Assembly: GCF_001442535.1 (NCBI RefSeq)
Contig: NZ_CP013141.1
Span: forward strand, 1,424,069 to 1,488,068
DNA length: 64,000 bases
DNA from: Lysobacter antibioticus
GTDB lineage: Bacteria > Pseudomonadota > Gammaproteobacteria > Xanthomonadales > Xanthomonadaceae
Direction: 5' to 3'
Part shown: in pieces, positions 26,539 through 38,915 of the stretch
How the letters are laid out: every line of letters begins with the position of its first letter
How positions within the stretch are numbered: the first letter of the stretch is position 1
The notes under the pieces: model-generated
Told to the model about the DNA's origin: nothing
Database searches by the model: none
The model's input: the letters and a program-made list of their open reading frames with translations, nothing else
Position numbers and translations under genes: made by a program

Positions 26539-27294
26539 ATGACCGCCCTCAGTGTCAACGTCAACAAGATCGCCGTGCTGCGCAATTCGCGTGGCGGCGG
26601 CGAGCCCGATGTGCGCCACGCCGCGCAGGCCTGCCTCGATGCGGGTGCCCACGGCATCACCGTGCACCCGCGTCCCGATGCACGCCATATCCGCGCCGAC
26701 GATGTCTACACGCTCGCCGAACTGACCCGCGCCCGCGGCGTCGAATTCAACATCGAAGGCAATCCGTTCGCACCGCCGCGCGAGGGCTATCCCGGCCTGA
26801 TCGAGCTGTGTCGGGCAACCCGTCCCGCGCAGGTCACCCTGGTGCCCGACGGCGACGACCAGCTCACCTCCGACCACGGCTTCGATTTCGAGCGCGACGG
26901 CGACCGGCTGCGCCCCTTGATCGCCGAACTGGCCGAACTCGGTTGCCGCGTCAGCGTGTTCGCCGACGCCGACCGCGACGGCATCGAGCGCGCCGCCGAA
27001 CTCGGCGCCGCGCGGGTCGAGCTCTATACCGGCCCCTATGCCGAAGCCTTCGAGGGCGGCGACCTCGACGCCGCTCTGCGAACCTTCGCCGCCGCCGCCC
27101 GACGCGCGCAGGCGGCCGGACTCGGCGTCAACGCCGGCCACGACCTCAGCCAGGCTAACCTCGGTGCCTTCCTGCGCGGCGTACCGAACGTACTCGAAGT
27201 ATCGATCGGCCATGCCCTGATCGGCGAGGCCTTGTATCAAGGTTTGGATGCGACGGTGCGCGGATATCTGGATGTGATCGCGAAGGCGCGTTGA
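26539..27294 (+). CDS. pdxJ: Pyridoxine 5'-phosphate synthase
   Basis: A 251-residue TIM-barrel enzyme that joins 1-deoxyxylulose 5-phosphate and 3-amino-2-oxopropyl phosphate in the last ring-forming step of vitamin B6 synthesis. [16 protein letters not shown] opens it. [21 protein letters not shown] contains the family active-site His and Arg, and FNIEGNP, VTLVPD and NAGHDL are conserved loops. Length matches E. coli PdxJ. The start ATG at 26539 gives the usual short N-terminus. Confidence 0.96.
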   Translation: MTALSVNVNKIAVLRNSRGGGEPDVRHAAQACLDAGAHGITVHPRPDARHIRADDVYTLAELTRARGVEFNIEGNPFAPPREGYPGLIELCRATRPAQVTLVPDGDDQLTSDHGFDFERDGDRLRPLIAELAELGCRVSVFADADRDGIERAAELGAARVELYTGPYAEAFEGGDLDAALRTFAAAARRAQAAGLGVNAGHDLSQANLGAFLRGVPNVLEVSIGHALIGEALYQGLDATVRGYLDVIAKAR

Positions 27295-27578
27295 GCGGGC
27301 GTTGGTCGCGTATCGGCGCGCGGGGTAGGAGCGGCGTCCCACGGGGATTTCCTACGCTCACGAGCCGCGACCGCGCTCGTTCGATCTTGCGGTGTTATTC
27401 GCCACAGTCTCCTGTAGGAGCGGCGTAAGCCGCGACCGCGGGACGCGCAGAGGCACCAGCGCCGATGTAGCTCATCGAAGCGGCGTGCTGTCGCAGGGTA
27501 GGAGCGGCGTAAGCCGCGACCGCGCCCTTTCGATCTTGCGGCGTAACGCTCAAGCAAGATCAAGATCAAACGCCAAAA
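27295..27578. repeat. REP-like palindromes downstream of pdxJ
   Basis: Three copies of the GTAGGAGCGGCG...CCGCGACCGCG palindrome occur near 27325, 27414-27440 and 27498-27524. Two are followed by TTCGATCTTGCGG. The first copy has an insert inside the loop (TCCCACGGGGATTTCC). No gene is supported. Confidence 0.75.
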
Positions 27579-28163
27579 GCTTCCGCCACTAAAGCGGCGG
27601 GTTACTTTCTTTTGTCATAAGCAACAAAAGAAAGGTAACCAAAGAAAAATGCTTTTCTTTGAATCACGGGCCCGCACGAGCGGTGCATCCGCAGGGATTT
27701 TTCATACGGGACATCCCTGTCCCGATGAAAAACGGCGCGCATCCTTGCGCGCCGCCCTCCGGGTCTTCTATCGCCTTCGCGAGTGCGGCTCGGCGCACAG
27801 CAACGGCAACACCGACGCTGCTTCGGGGTAGGAGCGGCGCGAGCCGCGACCGCGATCGTTCAGCGGCCGTCGTCGGCCGGGATGGGCGTCTATGTCTCAA
27901 CAGCGTTGCCGTTGCCGCTAAAGCTTGGCGCAGTTGCGAACTTGCGATGCGATCGTAGACCCGGAGGGCGGCGCACAGGACGTGCGCCGTTTTTCGATAG
28001 GACAAGGATGTCCTATCGAAAAATCCCGGCGCTAGCCGCGAACTCGTGGCCTGTGCCCTTGCAAGGAGAGCCCTCCCTTTGGTTACCTTTGACCGAAGGG
28101 AATCCAGACGGACTTTTGGGCTTAGCAAAAGAAAGTAACCCGGCCGCGTCAGCGGACGGAAGC
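27579..28163. repeat. Composite palindromic element, locus 1 (modules A then inverted B)
   Basis: A 585-bp element bounded by GCTTCCG at the left and its inverse CGGAAGC at the right. Each half has GGGTTACTTTCTTTTG near its outer end, then two adjacent hairpins, then GCCCTCCGGGTC. The half-A hairpin at 27698-27732 has outer stem TTTTTCAT/ATGAAAAA, inner stem GGGACA/TGTCCC and loop TCCC. The half-B hairpin at 27990-28023 has a perfect 15-pair stem TTTTTCGATAGGACA with loop AGGA. A REP palindrome lies between the halves (27828-27854). A short frame at 27659-27958 is conserved in other copies but is best read as part of the repeat. Confidence 0.9.
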
Positions 28164-28495
28164 TCTGCTCTCGCTTGATAGACGCGCCGCAAGACCATCA
28201 CAGCGCGGTCGCGGCTCGCGCCGCTCCTACCCTGCGAAAGTACACCGCTTCGACGAGCGACGACGGCGTTGTCGGCTCTGCGCATCCCTTGGTCGCGGCT
28301 TGTGACCGAAGGAAATCCAGTAGGACGCCGCTCCTACAGAAGGTTAGCGCCGTTGCAGGCGCAGGACCGAATTAACGCAGTCGCGACGCGAGGCCAGCCG
28401 CGAGGCCATGAAAACGGCCGCCCTCGCAGGCGGCCGTCCCGGCTTGCATCGGTGCGAACTGCATCGATGCCAACGATCAGCGCACGCAAGAACGA
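28164..28495. repeat. REP-like copies downstream of element 1
   Basis: Inverted REP arms at about 28204-28230 and 28320-28337. The segment from about 28228, with GCGAAAGTAC then CGCTTCGACGAGCGACG, recurs near 46840 after element 2. A hairpin GGCCGCC-CTCGCA-GGCGGCC near 28411-28430 could end leftward or rightward transcription. No gene seen. Confidence 0.65.
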
Positions 28496-28900
28496 TCAGC
28501 GTGTCGAGATATTGCTCAAGCCGCTGTCGCGCGCCGCCGAGATCGCATGAGTGAAGCCCTGGTAATCGGCATCGGCGTTCGCGCCGACCTCAAGGACCGT
28601 GTCGGGCGAGGCCACCGCGAGCGCCTTGAGAGTGGCCGGCAACTCGGTTGCCGACAGACTGCGGCCATCGAGCTCGAAGCTCCCGTCCTGCTCGACGATC
28701 AGCATCGCCTTGGGCGCGACCGGTACCGGCTTGTCGCTAGGAACGGGCAGGCTCAGGTTCAATTGCCCGGTCAGGACCGGCGCGGTGACCATGAAGATGA
28801 TCAACAACACCAGCAACACATCGACCAGGGGCGTGACGTTGATTTCGGCGACGACATCGTCGTTGCGGTAGGCGGAAACGGAGTAAGCGGAGCCGGCCAT
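28496..28900 (-). CDS. exbD: ExbD/TolR-type protein (third copy)
   Basis: A 134-residue component of a proton-driven motor complex. One membrane helix ([19 protein letters not shown], about 25-43) carries the essential Asp at the start (VTPLVDVLL). A periplasmic domain follows. GGAGG five bases before the ATG at 28900 fixes the start; an ATG 12 bases upstream overlaps that site. It is separated from the other two exbD genes by an intrinsic terminator (28983-29012), so it is probably transcribed on its own or by read-through. Confidence 0.9.
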   Translation of the reverse strand: MAGSAYSVSAYRNDDVVAEINVTPLVDVLLVLLIIFMVTAPVLTGQLNLSLPVPSDKPVPVAPKAMLIVEQDGSFELDGRSLSATELPATLKALAVASPDTVLEVGANADADYQGFTHAISAARDSGLSNISTR

Positions 28901-28982
28901 AAGCACCTCCATCCTGGGGCGGGACGCCCGGCTTCACGTTAATCCCGTCACAGTTCGTCGCGCAAGAGGGGACGATCGCGCA

Positions 28983-29012
28983 TAAAAAAACGCCGCCCGG
29001 TGGGCGGCGTTC
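28983..29012 (-). terminator. Leftward intrinsic terminator after exbD2
   Basis: Read on the minus strand: AACGCCGCCC, loop ACC, GGGCGGCGTT, then a run of T (the A-run at 28984-28990 on plus). It sits 30 bases past the stop of the second exbD. Confidence 0.88.
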
Positions 29013-29042
29013 TCACGACGGTAAGCGTCGGTTTCGCAAGAA

Positions 29043-29456
<414 letters not shown>

Positions 29457-29471
29457 GTGCTCGGTCTCCGA

Positions 29472-29885
29472 TTAACGTTCTTTGATCGCGATGAAGCCGA
29501 CTTTGCGCATGCCCTGCCTCTGCGCAATGGTCACCACGTCGTTGACGACGCGGTACTTCGTGGTGCGGTCGCCGCGGACGTTGATCTGCGGCTGCGGGGT
29601 CTTTTGTGCTTCAACCGAAAGACGGCTCTCCAGCTGGTCGCGGGTGACCGGCTCATCGTTCCAGTACAGCGAACCGCTCTCCTGGATCGCCAAGGTGATC
29701 GGCGGAGTCTTGGGCGGCTCCTCCGTCTTGGTGAGCGTGGCTTCGGGCAGCTTGATCTCGACCTTATGGGTCATCAGCGGCGCGGTGATCATGAAGATGA
29801 TCAGCAGCACCAGCATCACGTCCACGAGGGGCGTGACGTTGATGGTGGCCATGGGGCCGTTGTCGTTGCCTGTACTGAAGGCCAT
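29472..29885 (-). CDS. exbD: ExbD biopolymer transport protein (first copy)
   Basis: A 137-residue Exb[21 protein letters not shown] is the membrane helix with the conserved Asp. The periplasmic domain has NVRGDRTTKYRVVNDVVTIA near its end. GGAGTTC seven bases before the ATG. Forty-two bases downstream of exbB and transcribed with it. With ExbB it energises TonB through the proton gradient. Confidence 0.95.
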   Translation of the reverse strand: MAFSTGNDNGPMATINVTPLVDVMLVLLIIFMITAPLMTHKVEIKLPEATLTKTEEPPKTPPITLAIQESGSLYWNDEPVTRDQLESRLSVEAQKTPQPQINVRGDRTTKYRVVNDVVTIAQRQGMRKVGFIAIKER

Positions 29886-29927
29886 GTCCGAACTCCAACT
29901 ACGCTAAATGAGAGGCGTCAGTGTTGA

Positions 29928-30677
29928 TTAGCGCTTGTTCGACAGTTCGCCGACGCGCGAGCCGGTGGCGAAGAAGTCGTGCAGGTCGTGGGCGAAGGTG
30001 TCGAACTTGTTGTTCGTGACACGGTTCAGACGCACGAAGAAGTTGTAGGCGAGCACGGCCGGGATCGCGACGAACAGACCGATCGCGGTCATGATCAGCG
30101 CTTCACCCACCGGGCCGGCAACGGCCTGGATCGAGGACTCGCCGCTGGCGCCGAGGCGGAGCAGGGCGTGGTAGATGCCCCAGACCGTACCGAGCAGACC
30201 GACGAACGGAGCGGTCGAGCCGACGGTGGCGAGCACGGTCAGACCGGCTTCCAGACGCGAGCTCTCGCGGGTCACGGCCTGACGCAGGGCGCGATCGACG
30301 AACTCCGAGCGGTTCAGCGACTCGACCAGACGCGAACCTTCGTGGCGCTGGTGGTGAGCGGCGGCCTGGGCGGCGTCGAGGGCGATCTTGGAGAACGGTT
30401 CGCTGCGCGACTGTTCTTCCATGTAGCGGATCGCGTCCTGGGCGTTCGGGGTTTCCCAGAACGTGCTGACGACGCGGTCGGAAGAGCCGCGCAGGCGCAG
30501 ATTCTTAACGAAATTGATGACGATCCAGTAGACCGACAGAACCGACATCAGCGTGAGCGTGATGAACACGATCCAGCCGACGAGGTCGAAGTTCTGCAAC
30601 AGATGCGAAAAGCTCATCTGCTGAAGCGCTTCAGCGTTGGAGCCTCCGGCGGCGGCGGTGGTGGTTTGCTGCAGCAT
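29928..30677 (-). CDS. exbB: ExbB/TolQ-family proton channel protein
   Basis: A 249-residue inner-membrane protein with three hydrophobic segments: about 31-51 (LVGWIVFITLTLMSVLSVYW), 145-170 (VLATVGSTAPFVGLLGTVWG) and 190-210 (IGLFVAIPAVLAYNFFV). GSTAPFVGLLGTVWGI is the MotA/TolQ/ExbB signature. Partner of the exbD genes immediately downstream and tonB upstream. Confidence 0.96.
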   Translation of the reverse strand: MLQQTTTAAAGGSNAEALQQMSFSHLLQNFDLVGWIVFITLTLMSVLSVYWIVINFVKNLRLRGSSDRVVSTFWETPNAQDAIRYMEEQSRSEPFSKIALDAAQAAAHHQRHEGSRLVESLNRSEFVDRALRQAVTRESSRLEAGLTVLATVGSTAPFVGLLGTVWGIYHALLRLGASGESSIQAVAGPVGEALIMTAIGLFVAIPAVLAYNFFVRLNRVTNNKFDTFAHDLHDFFATGSRVGELSNKR

Positions 30678-30767
30678 GACGCTTACCTTTGAATGTCGTG
30701 GAAAGGAAAGAAGGTATTACGAAGAAGCGGTGTTCATCAGGCGGGACAACAGTCGCGCCGACCCCGA

Positions 30768-31448
30768 TCAGGTCGGCGGGACGAAATCGACGGGAACGCG
30801 GACGCGGCTGGCGACCGGTTGACCGTTGCGCACTTCAGGGTTGAAGCGCCACTTGCGGGCAGCGTCCATGGCCGCGCGATCCAGATTGCGATTACGGCTG
30901 GATTTTTCGACCTGCACGTCCATGACGTTGCCCTGGGCGTCGATGCTGATGACCAGGACTACGGTACCGCCTACGCCCTGACGGGCTTCGGTCGGCGGAT
31001 ACTTCGGCGGATTCAGGCGACGCGAGGACGGATCGACGCTGGAGCCGATGTCGCTGGCGGCCGTCGGCGGCGCAGGCGGGGCCGGCGGCGGCGCAGGCGG
31101 GTCGATCGGACTCGGGTCCAGATTCTCGACCGGCGGCTGGTCCGGCGGCGGGGGAGTCGGGGTCGGTCGCGGCGGGGACAGTTCCTTCGGAGGCTGCTTG
31201 AGCTCCTTGGGCGGTTCCGGCGGCGGCGGCGGCGGCGGCGGGGGCGGCGGCGGAGGCTTGATGATGTTGACCATCGTCACCTGCTCTTCGTCCTGCTGCT
31301 GGGCAGGTGGCGTCATTGGGGCCAGCAACAACAGGAGCGCCGCGGCATGCACAGCGATCGCGCAGGTGATACCGGCAATACGTGCCCAGTTCAACCCTTC
31401 GCGGTCGTTGTCATCTTTCCTAACTTGGAGTTCGAGGTCTTGCGTCAT
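30768..31448 (-). CDS. tonB: TonB energy transducer
   Basis: A protein of about 226 residues that links the ExbB/ExbD motor to outer-membrane receptors. One N-terminal membrane helix (ITCAIAVHAAALLLLLAPM) is followed by a periplasmic Pro-rich stretch, including 13 consecutive prolines then KELKQPPKELSPP. The C-terminal domain has LNPPKYPPTEARQGVGGTV and AARKWRFNPEVRNGQPV. ATG at 31448 gives a usual N-terminus (MTQDLELQ). An in-frame ATG at 31496 has a better-placed AGGAA and would add 16 residues, so the start is uncertain. Confidence 0.95.
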   Translation of the reverse strand: MTQDLELQVRKDDNDREGLNWARIAGITCAIAVHAAALLLLLAPMTPPAQQQDEEQVTMVNIIKPPPPPPPPPPPPPEPPKELKQPPKELSPPRPTPTPPPPDQPPVENLDPSPIDPPAPPPAPPAPPTAASDIGSSVDPSSRRLNPPKYPPTEARQGVGGTVVLVISIDAQGNVMDVQVEKSSRNRNLDRAAMDAARKWRFNPEVRNGQPVASRVRVPVDFVPPT

Positions 31449-31594
31449 GCCGTCAGCTCGGGAGGTGTTTCCGGACGCCAGGGCGCCTCGGGCCATCGTT
31501 CGGTTCCTGCAACCGTTTCCAGTCGCGGGAACCTCCTAGCATATACCAAACCGCGTCACAGGTTCCAAGCGCGGTTGGGCATCTCTTTGCTGAA

Positions 31595-32812
31595 TTACTT
31601 GCCTTTCAGCGCGAGAATCTTGTTGGCGTCGTCGGGCTTTTTAACGCCCTTCGCTATCGCCTGCTTGGCGGCTTCCTTTGCCTCGGGAATGCGATCCTCT
31701 TGCCACAGAACACGGGCGAGATTCAGGTACGTCTCACCATCCGGTGCGAGAGGAGCCGCTTTCTTGTACGCGTCGATCGACTTCGCAGTCTGATCGGAGA
31801 AGTAGTAGGACTGGGCCAGCGCCACATAGGCCTGGTAGTCCGGCTTGAGGACGCCCTTCTCGAGGCCCTCGGTGATCACGCCGGCCGCTTCCTTCTCCTT
31901 GCCATCCAGATTCAGATAGGTGGCGTAGAGCTGGCGGTAGTCCTTGTCTTCGGTGAACTGACCGGCGGCGCGAACCTTTTCCAGCACGACGGCGGCCTTG
32001 TCGAGCATGTCGGCCTGCGAATACACCGCGGCGACGTTCATCTGGGCGCGCTTGTCGTTCGGGGTCTTGGCGGCGATCGCCTCGGCGATCTTGGCCGCGT
32101 CGGCACCCTGATTGTTCTCAATGTAGCTGGCCATCAGCAACTGCTGCCATTCGACCTTCGGCTCGGGCGAGGCGTCGATGGCTTCCTTGATCGCCTTGGC
32201 GGCGTCCGGATAGCGCTCCAGGCGGTACAGGGCGTTGCCGCGCACGATCAGGTGTTCGGGCTTGGTGCTCTTGGTTTCGGCCAGGAAGCGATCGGCCGTC
32301 GCCAGCGAATCGGCGTACTGGTCTTCCTGCAGCTGCAGCTGGGCCATCATGAACATCGCGCCGAAATGGCCGTTGTTGTCGAGGCCGTTGAATTCCAGCG
32401 CTTGCTTGAGATAGGCGATCGCGGCCTTGCTGTCGTCGCCGTCATAGGCGAGTTGGGCGCCGATCTGCGCGGCGAACGAACGCTCGTAGGCGTTGAACGC
32501 GGTGTTGGCGATGATTTCGTCGGCGACGGCGCGGGCTTCGGCAGCCTTTTCCTTGTCGTAGAACTCCATCATCTTCTGCAGCTTGGCGCCGCCCTTCGAC
32601 GAAGCCTTCGCGTCGGGCGCGGTGCGCGTCGCGTTCGGGAACTGGTTCTCGGCCTTGGTGGTGCTGCCCTTGCTGCTTTCCTTGTTGGCGCGGCGCTGCG
32701 CATTGCGCTCGGCCATGTTCTGCGCGTTGACCTGGGAGACTGCGCCGAAGACCAGCGTCACGCCGATCGCGGCGGCCAGCAGGGTGCTACGGCGGGTGGG
32801 TTGCTTGTTCAT
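31595..32812 (-). CDS. Exported tetratricopeptide-repeat protein
   Basis: A 405-residue protein. The signal peptide MNKQPTRRSTLLAAAIGVTLVFG is cleaved near VNAQ. A Lys/Ser-rich linker (about 35-75) precedes helical TPR-like repeats, including LALNRLERYPDAAKAIKEAI-type units and SYYFSDQTAKSIDAYKKAAP. It lies directly upstream of tonB on the same strand and may act as a periplasmic scaffold for TonB-dependent transport. That role is inferred from position only. Confidence 0.85.
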   Translation of the reverse strand: MNKQPTRRSTLLAAAIGVTLVFGAVSQVNAQNMAERNAQRRANKESSKGSTTKAENQFPNATRTAPDAKASSKGGAKLQKMMEFYDKEKAAEARAVADEIIANTAFNAYERSFAAQIGAQLAYDGDDSKAAIAYLKQALEFNGLDNNGHFGAMFMMAQLQLQEDQYADSLATADRFLAETKSTKPEHLIVRGNALYRLERYPDAAKAIKEAIDASPEPKVEWQQLLMASYIENNQGADAAKIAEAIAAKTPNDKRAQMNVAAVYSQADMLDKAAVVLEKVRAAGQFTEDKDYRQLYATYLNLDGKEKEAAGVITEGLEKGVLKPDYQAYVALAQSYYFSDQTAKSIDAYKKAAPLAPDGETYLNLARVLWQEDRIPEAKEAAKQAIAKGVKKPDDANKILALKGK

Positions 32813-32948
32813 GTACTCACCTCAGAGAGACTCAGCGGCCGCAGGCGGGTGGCCTTGTGGCGGAACGGCGCAAGGCCAAGGGGCCGTCACGCTAACAGAA
32901 ACTTGGGGCCGCGCGATACGGGTTAAGACAGCCATTTTCACCTGGATT

Positions 32949-33752
32949 TCATCCACACTTCGGCGTACGGCCGGAGGCGCGGGCCTGCTCGAAGGTGGGG
33001 ATCAAGGCCCCGGCGCGAGCGTTCAGCTCCTGGATGCGCGATTGCGGGTCGGGGTGGGTAGAGAGCCATTGCGGTGGCCGCGAAGCGCTCGCGGCGATCA
33101 TGTTCTGCCACAGATTCACGGCCTGGCGCGGGTCGTAGCCGGCCTGCGCCATCAGCCGCTGGCCGACCACGTCGGCCTCGCTTTCCTGGGTGCGCGAGCC
33201 CGGCAGCAGGAACGCCGTCTGCAGGGCCGCGCCGCCGAGCTGGTTGGTGGCGTTGACCGCTCCCTCGCCGTAGCGCGAGCCGACCAGGCTGCCGAGGATG
33301 CCCAGGCCGACCTGGGCGCTCATTTGCCGGGTGATGCGTTCGTCGTGATGGCGCGAGACCACGTGGCCGATCTCGTGGGCGATCACCGCCGCGAGCTGGT
33401 CCTGGTTCTTGGCGACGGTGAAGATGCCGGTGTTGACGCCGACCTTGCCGCCCGGAAGGGCGAAGGCATTGGGCGAGTTATCGGCGAACAGGGCCACGTC
33501 CCAGTTCGCCTGCCAGCCTTGCGGCAGTTGCTGGGTAATCGAGCTCACGACGCAGCGCACGTAGGCGTTCTGGCGCGGGTCGGTGCTCAGGCGCTGCTTG
33601 CTCTTGGCCTCCTCGAAGGCCTTGGCGCCCATCAGGTTGAGCTGCTCCTGCGACACCGCACCGATGTGCTGGGTACGCCCGGTCGGCGAAGTCGTGGTGG
33701 CGCAGGCGGTCACCACGGCGGCGACCGAAAGCGCAAACAGGATGCGTTTCAT
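32949..33752 (-). CDS. M48-family metalloprotease, lipoprotein
   Basis: A 267-residue predicted periplasmic zinc protease anchored by lipid. The signal ends in a lipobox VTAC (Cys17). The zinc motif HEIGH is at 126-130 in IAHEIGHVVSRHHDERI, and QESEADVVGQRLM supplies the third ligand Glu. FALPGGKVGVNTGI is the conserved strand before the active site. Related to LoiP/BepA-type quality-control proteases. The gene is preceded by its own gap of about 70 bases from the CPBP gene upstream on this strand. Confidence 0.93.
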   Translation of the reverse strand: MKRILFALSVAAVVTACATTTSPTGRTQHIGAVSQEQLNLMGAKAFEEAKSKQRLSTDPRQNAYVRCVVSSITQQLPQGWQANWDVALFADNSPNAFALPGGKVGVNTGIFTVAKNQDQLAAVIAHEIGHVVSRHHDERITRQMSAQVGLGILGSLVGSRYGEGAVNATNQLGGAALQTAFLLPGSRTQESEADVVGQRLMAQAGYDPRQAVNLWQNMIAASASRPPQWLSTHPDPQSRIQELNARAGALIPTFEQARASGRTPKCG

Positions 33753-33819
33753 GACGATTCCCCAGAACGAACTAACTTTGTAGCGCCGCCTGGATTAATA
33801 CTTCGTCAACGAGGGTGGC

Positions 33820-34539
33820 TTAAAGGCTTGCAAAAAGCGCCGTACCTGCCACCAGGTTGTTGAGCGCATGCGCTGCATAGGCCGCCCACAGGGTGCCGGT
33901 GCGCCGGTAGACGGCGGCGAAGACCGCGCCCATGAAGGCATACACCGCCCACAGCATCAGCATGTTCCAGCCCTGGCTGGCGCCGAGGCCGGGCGGCTCA
34001 TGGACCAGTGCGAAGGCGATCGAGCTCAGCGCCAGGCCGAGGCCGGGCCGCCCCGCGGCCCACAGTCGGCCGAACAGCACCCGCCGGAACAGCAATTCTT
34101 CATAGGCCGGCGCGATCAGCACGGCGAAGATCAGCAACAGGAACGGATGTTCGGCGACCGCTTCGCTGAGGACCAGGTTGCTAGGCGTCATTTCGATCTG
34201 CAGCTGCTGCGCGAGCAGGCCGACCAGCATGCTGAAACCGGTGGTCGCGAGCAGGGCCGCCAGGATCGCGAGCCAGGTCGATTTTCGCCACAGCGCCTGC
34301 CACGAGGCGGCGCATTCCTCGCGCGTCGCCCGGCGGCGCAGGAGATACACCATCAGTGCGCCCAGGCCGGTGCCGACCAGGGTGATCGCGATCATCGCAT
34401 CGGAGCCCGCGTCCATCTCGACCGGGACGCCGCGCAAGCCTTGCAACATCCCCCACAGCACACCGCCGGCCATGACGAACACGGCGAGCAACACCACCGA
34501 CAGCAGCAAGTCGATCGCGAATCCGGCGACGCTGCCCAA
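33820..34539 (-). CDS. CPBP-family intramembrane protease
   Basis: A membrane protein of about 239 residues with 6-8 hydrophobic segments. The CAAX-protease motif EELLFRR is in APAYEELLFRRVLFGRLW, and further motifs are FALVHEP and AHALNN, together giving the Glu-Glu-Arg and His residues of the family. The first usable start is TTG at 34539. Between the last in-frame stop (inside the end of gyrB) and this TTG there is no ATG or GTG, yet the frame reads [20 protein letters not shown], so the true N-terminus may be longer and use a rare start. Confidence 0.82.
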   Translation of the reverse strand: MGSVAGFAIDLLLSVVLLAVFVMAGGVLWGMLQGLRGVPVEMDAGSDAMIAITLVGTGLGALMVYLLRRRATREECAASWQALWRKSTWLAILAALLATTGFSMLVGLLAQQLQIEMTPSNLVLSEAVAEHPFLLLIFAVLIAPAYEELLFRRVLFGRLWAAGRPGLGLALSSIAFALVHEPPGLGASQGWNMLMLWAVYAFMGAVFAAVYRRTGTLWAAYAAHALNNLVAGTALFASL

Positions 34540-34615
34540 CCATCCGCGGCGCGTCGTCGCCGGCGAGGGCGGCGACGCGGGGATCAGATCCGCGGCCGGA
34601 TCGGACGCAGCCGGA

Positions 34616-37682
<3,067 letters not shown>

Positions 37683-38780
37683 TCAACTCGACTGCGGCAG
37701 CTCACCCAACAGCCCATGTTCCACGTGGAACCTGGTCAGTTCGACCTGCATCGAGGCCAAGGCCGGCGGCGGATCGGTGCCGGTGATGAAAACCTGGGCC
37801 TTCGACGCCAGCAGGCGTTCCAGTACTCGCTGCTGGTGGTTCCGGTCGAGCTCGGAGGCCAGGTCGTCCAGCGCCACCATCGGCCATTCGCCGCGGATCG
37901 CGGCATGGTGCTCGGCCTGCGCCAACAGGGCGCACAGGGCGGTTAGCTTGGCCTGGCCGCGCGACAAGGCCTCGCGGCCGGGTAGGCCGCCGAAAGCGAT
38001 GCGCCAGTCGGCCCGGTGCGGCCCGACCGAGGTATAGCCAGCCAGCTGATCGCGTTCGCGGGCCAGCAACAGCGCGTCGGCGAGCGGAAACTCGTCGCGA
38101 CGCCAGCCCGGCAGGTAATCCAGGCGCACCGCCCCCAGCCCCGGCGCCAGGTCGGCGGCCAGGGCCGAGAACTTCGGCTGCAGTTCGTCGAGATACTGGT
38201 GGCGGCGCCGGGTCAGGGGCTCACCGGCCTCGGCGAGCTCGTGATCCCAGGCATCGAGCTGGCCGTCGCGGGCCCGCGCCTTAAGCAGGGCGTTGCGTTG
38301 CTTCAGTGCCCGGGTATAGCGCCGCCACAGCGGAGTGAAGTCAGGTTCCACGTGGAACAATCCCCAATCCAGGTAGCGGCGGCGGATCTCGCCGGCCCCG
38401 GTGATCAGGGAATGGCTGCCGGGCTCGAAACTGACCACGGCCAAGGCGGCGCACAGTTCGCCGAGCTGGGATACCGAGGCGCCGTCGAGGCGACCGACCC
38501 ATTCCTGGCCGCTGTGGCGCAGTCCGGCCTTGCGGCTCTGGTCGCGCCGCGCTTCTTGCCATTCCACGAAGACCTCGAGCGCGGGGTCGCCGGCCCGGAT
38601 CAGGCCATCGCGCACTCGGCCCCGAAAACTGCGGCCATAAGCCATCAGATGCAGGGCTTCGAGCAGGCTGGTCTTGCCCGCACCGTTCTCGCCGGTAATC
38701 AGGTTGATTCCGGGAGCCGGCAGCAGGCTGACTTCGGCGAAACGCCTGAATCCACGGGCTTCCAGACGGGTGACATGCAT
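37683..38780 (-). CDS. recF: DNA replication and repair protein RecF
   Basis: A 365-residue SMC-like ATPase that loads RecA at gaps. Walker A is GENGAGKTS, the signature LSRGQAKLTALC, and Walker B MVALDDLASELD. ATG at 38780 gives MHVTRLEARGFR, the normal N-terminus; a start 57 bases upstream would add an odd Pro-rich leader. Two parS-like palindromes lie inside the gene, encoding RFHVEHG near the C-terminus and LFHVEPD near residue 143, so the coding sequence tolerates two centromere sites. It lies 135 bases from dnaN. Confidence 0.97.
   Translation of the reverse strand: MHVTRLEARGFRRFAEVSLLPAPGINLITGENGAGKTSLLEALHLMAYGRSFRGRVRDGLIRAGDPALEVFVEWQEARRDQSRKAGLRHSGQEWVGRLDGASVSQLGELCAALAVVSFEPGSHSLITGAGEIRRRYLDWGLFHVEPDFTPLWRRYTRALKQRNALLKARARDGQLDAWDHELAEAGEPLTRRRHQYLDELQPKFSALAADLAPGLGAVRLDYLPGWRRDEFPLADALLLARERDQLAGYTSVGPHRADWRIAFGGLPGREALSRGQAKLTALCALLAQAEHHAAIRGEWPMVALDDLASELDRNHQQRVLERLLASKAQVFITGTDPPPALASMQVELTRFHVEHGLLGELPQSS
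37717..37732. promoter_or_regulatory. parS-like site 2, inside recF
   Basis: TGTTCCACGTGGAACC. A 14-base perfect palindrome GTTCCACGTGGAAC in the last codons of recF. Confidence 0.88.
38344..38359. promoter_or_regulatory. parS-like site 3, inside recF
   Basis: GGTTCCACGTGGAACA, with the same 14-base palindrome, mid-recF. Confidence 0.88.
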
Positions 38781-38870
38781 CGGCAGATGATCGCAGAAGG
38801 GGAGTGCCGGCGGTGGAGCAGGCGATCCGAAAGCCACAAACGGACACGCCCGGACAGGCCGGGCGTGTGA

Positions 38871-38886
38871 TGTTCCACGTGGAACC
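38871..38886. promoter_or_regulatory. parS-like site 4, recF-dnaN gap
   Basis: TGTTCCACGTGGAACC in the 135-base gap between dnaN and recF. Identical to site 2. Confidence 0.88.
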
Positions 38887-38915
38887 GGGTTGGCCCGGTT
38901 TCGCTGCGCTTGCCG

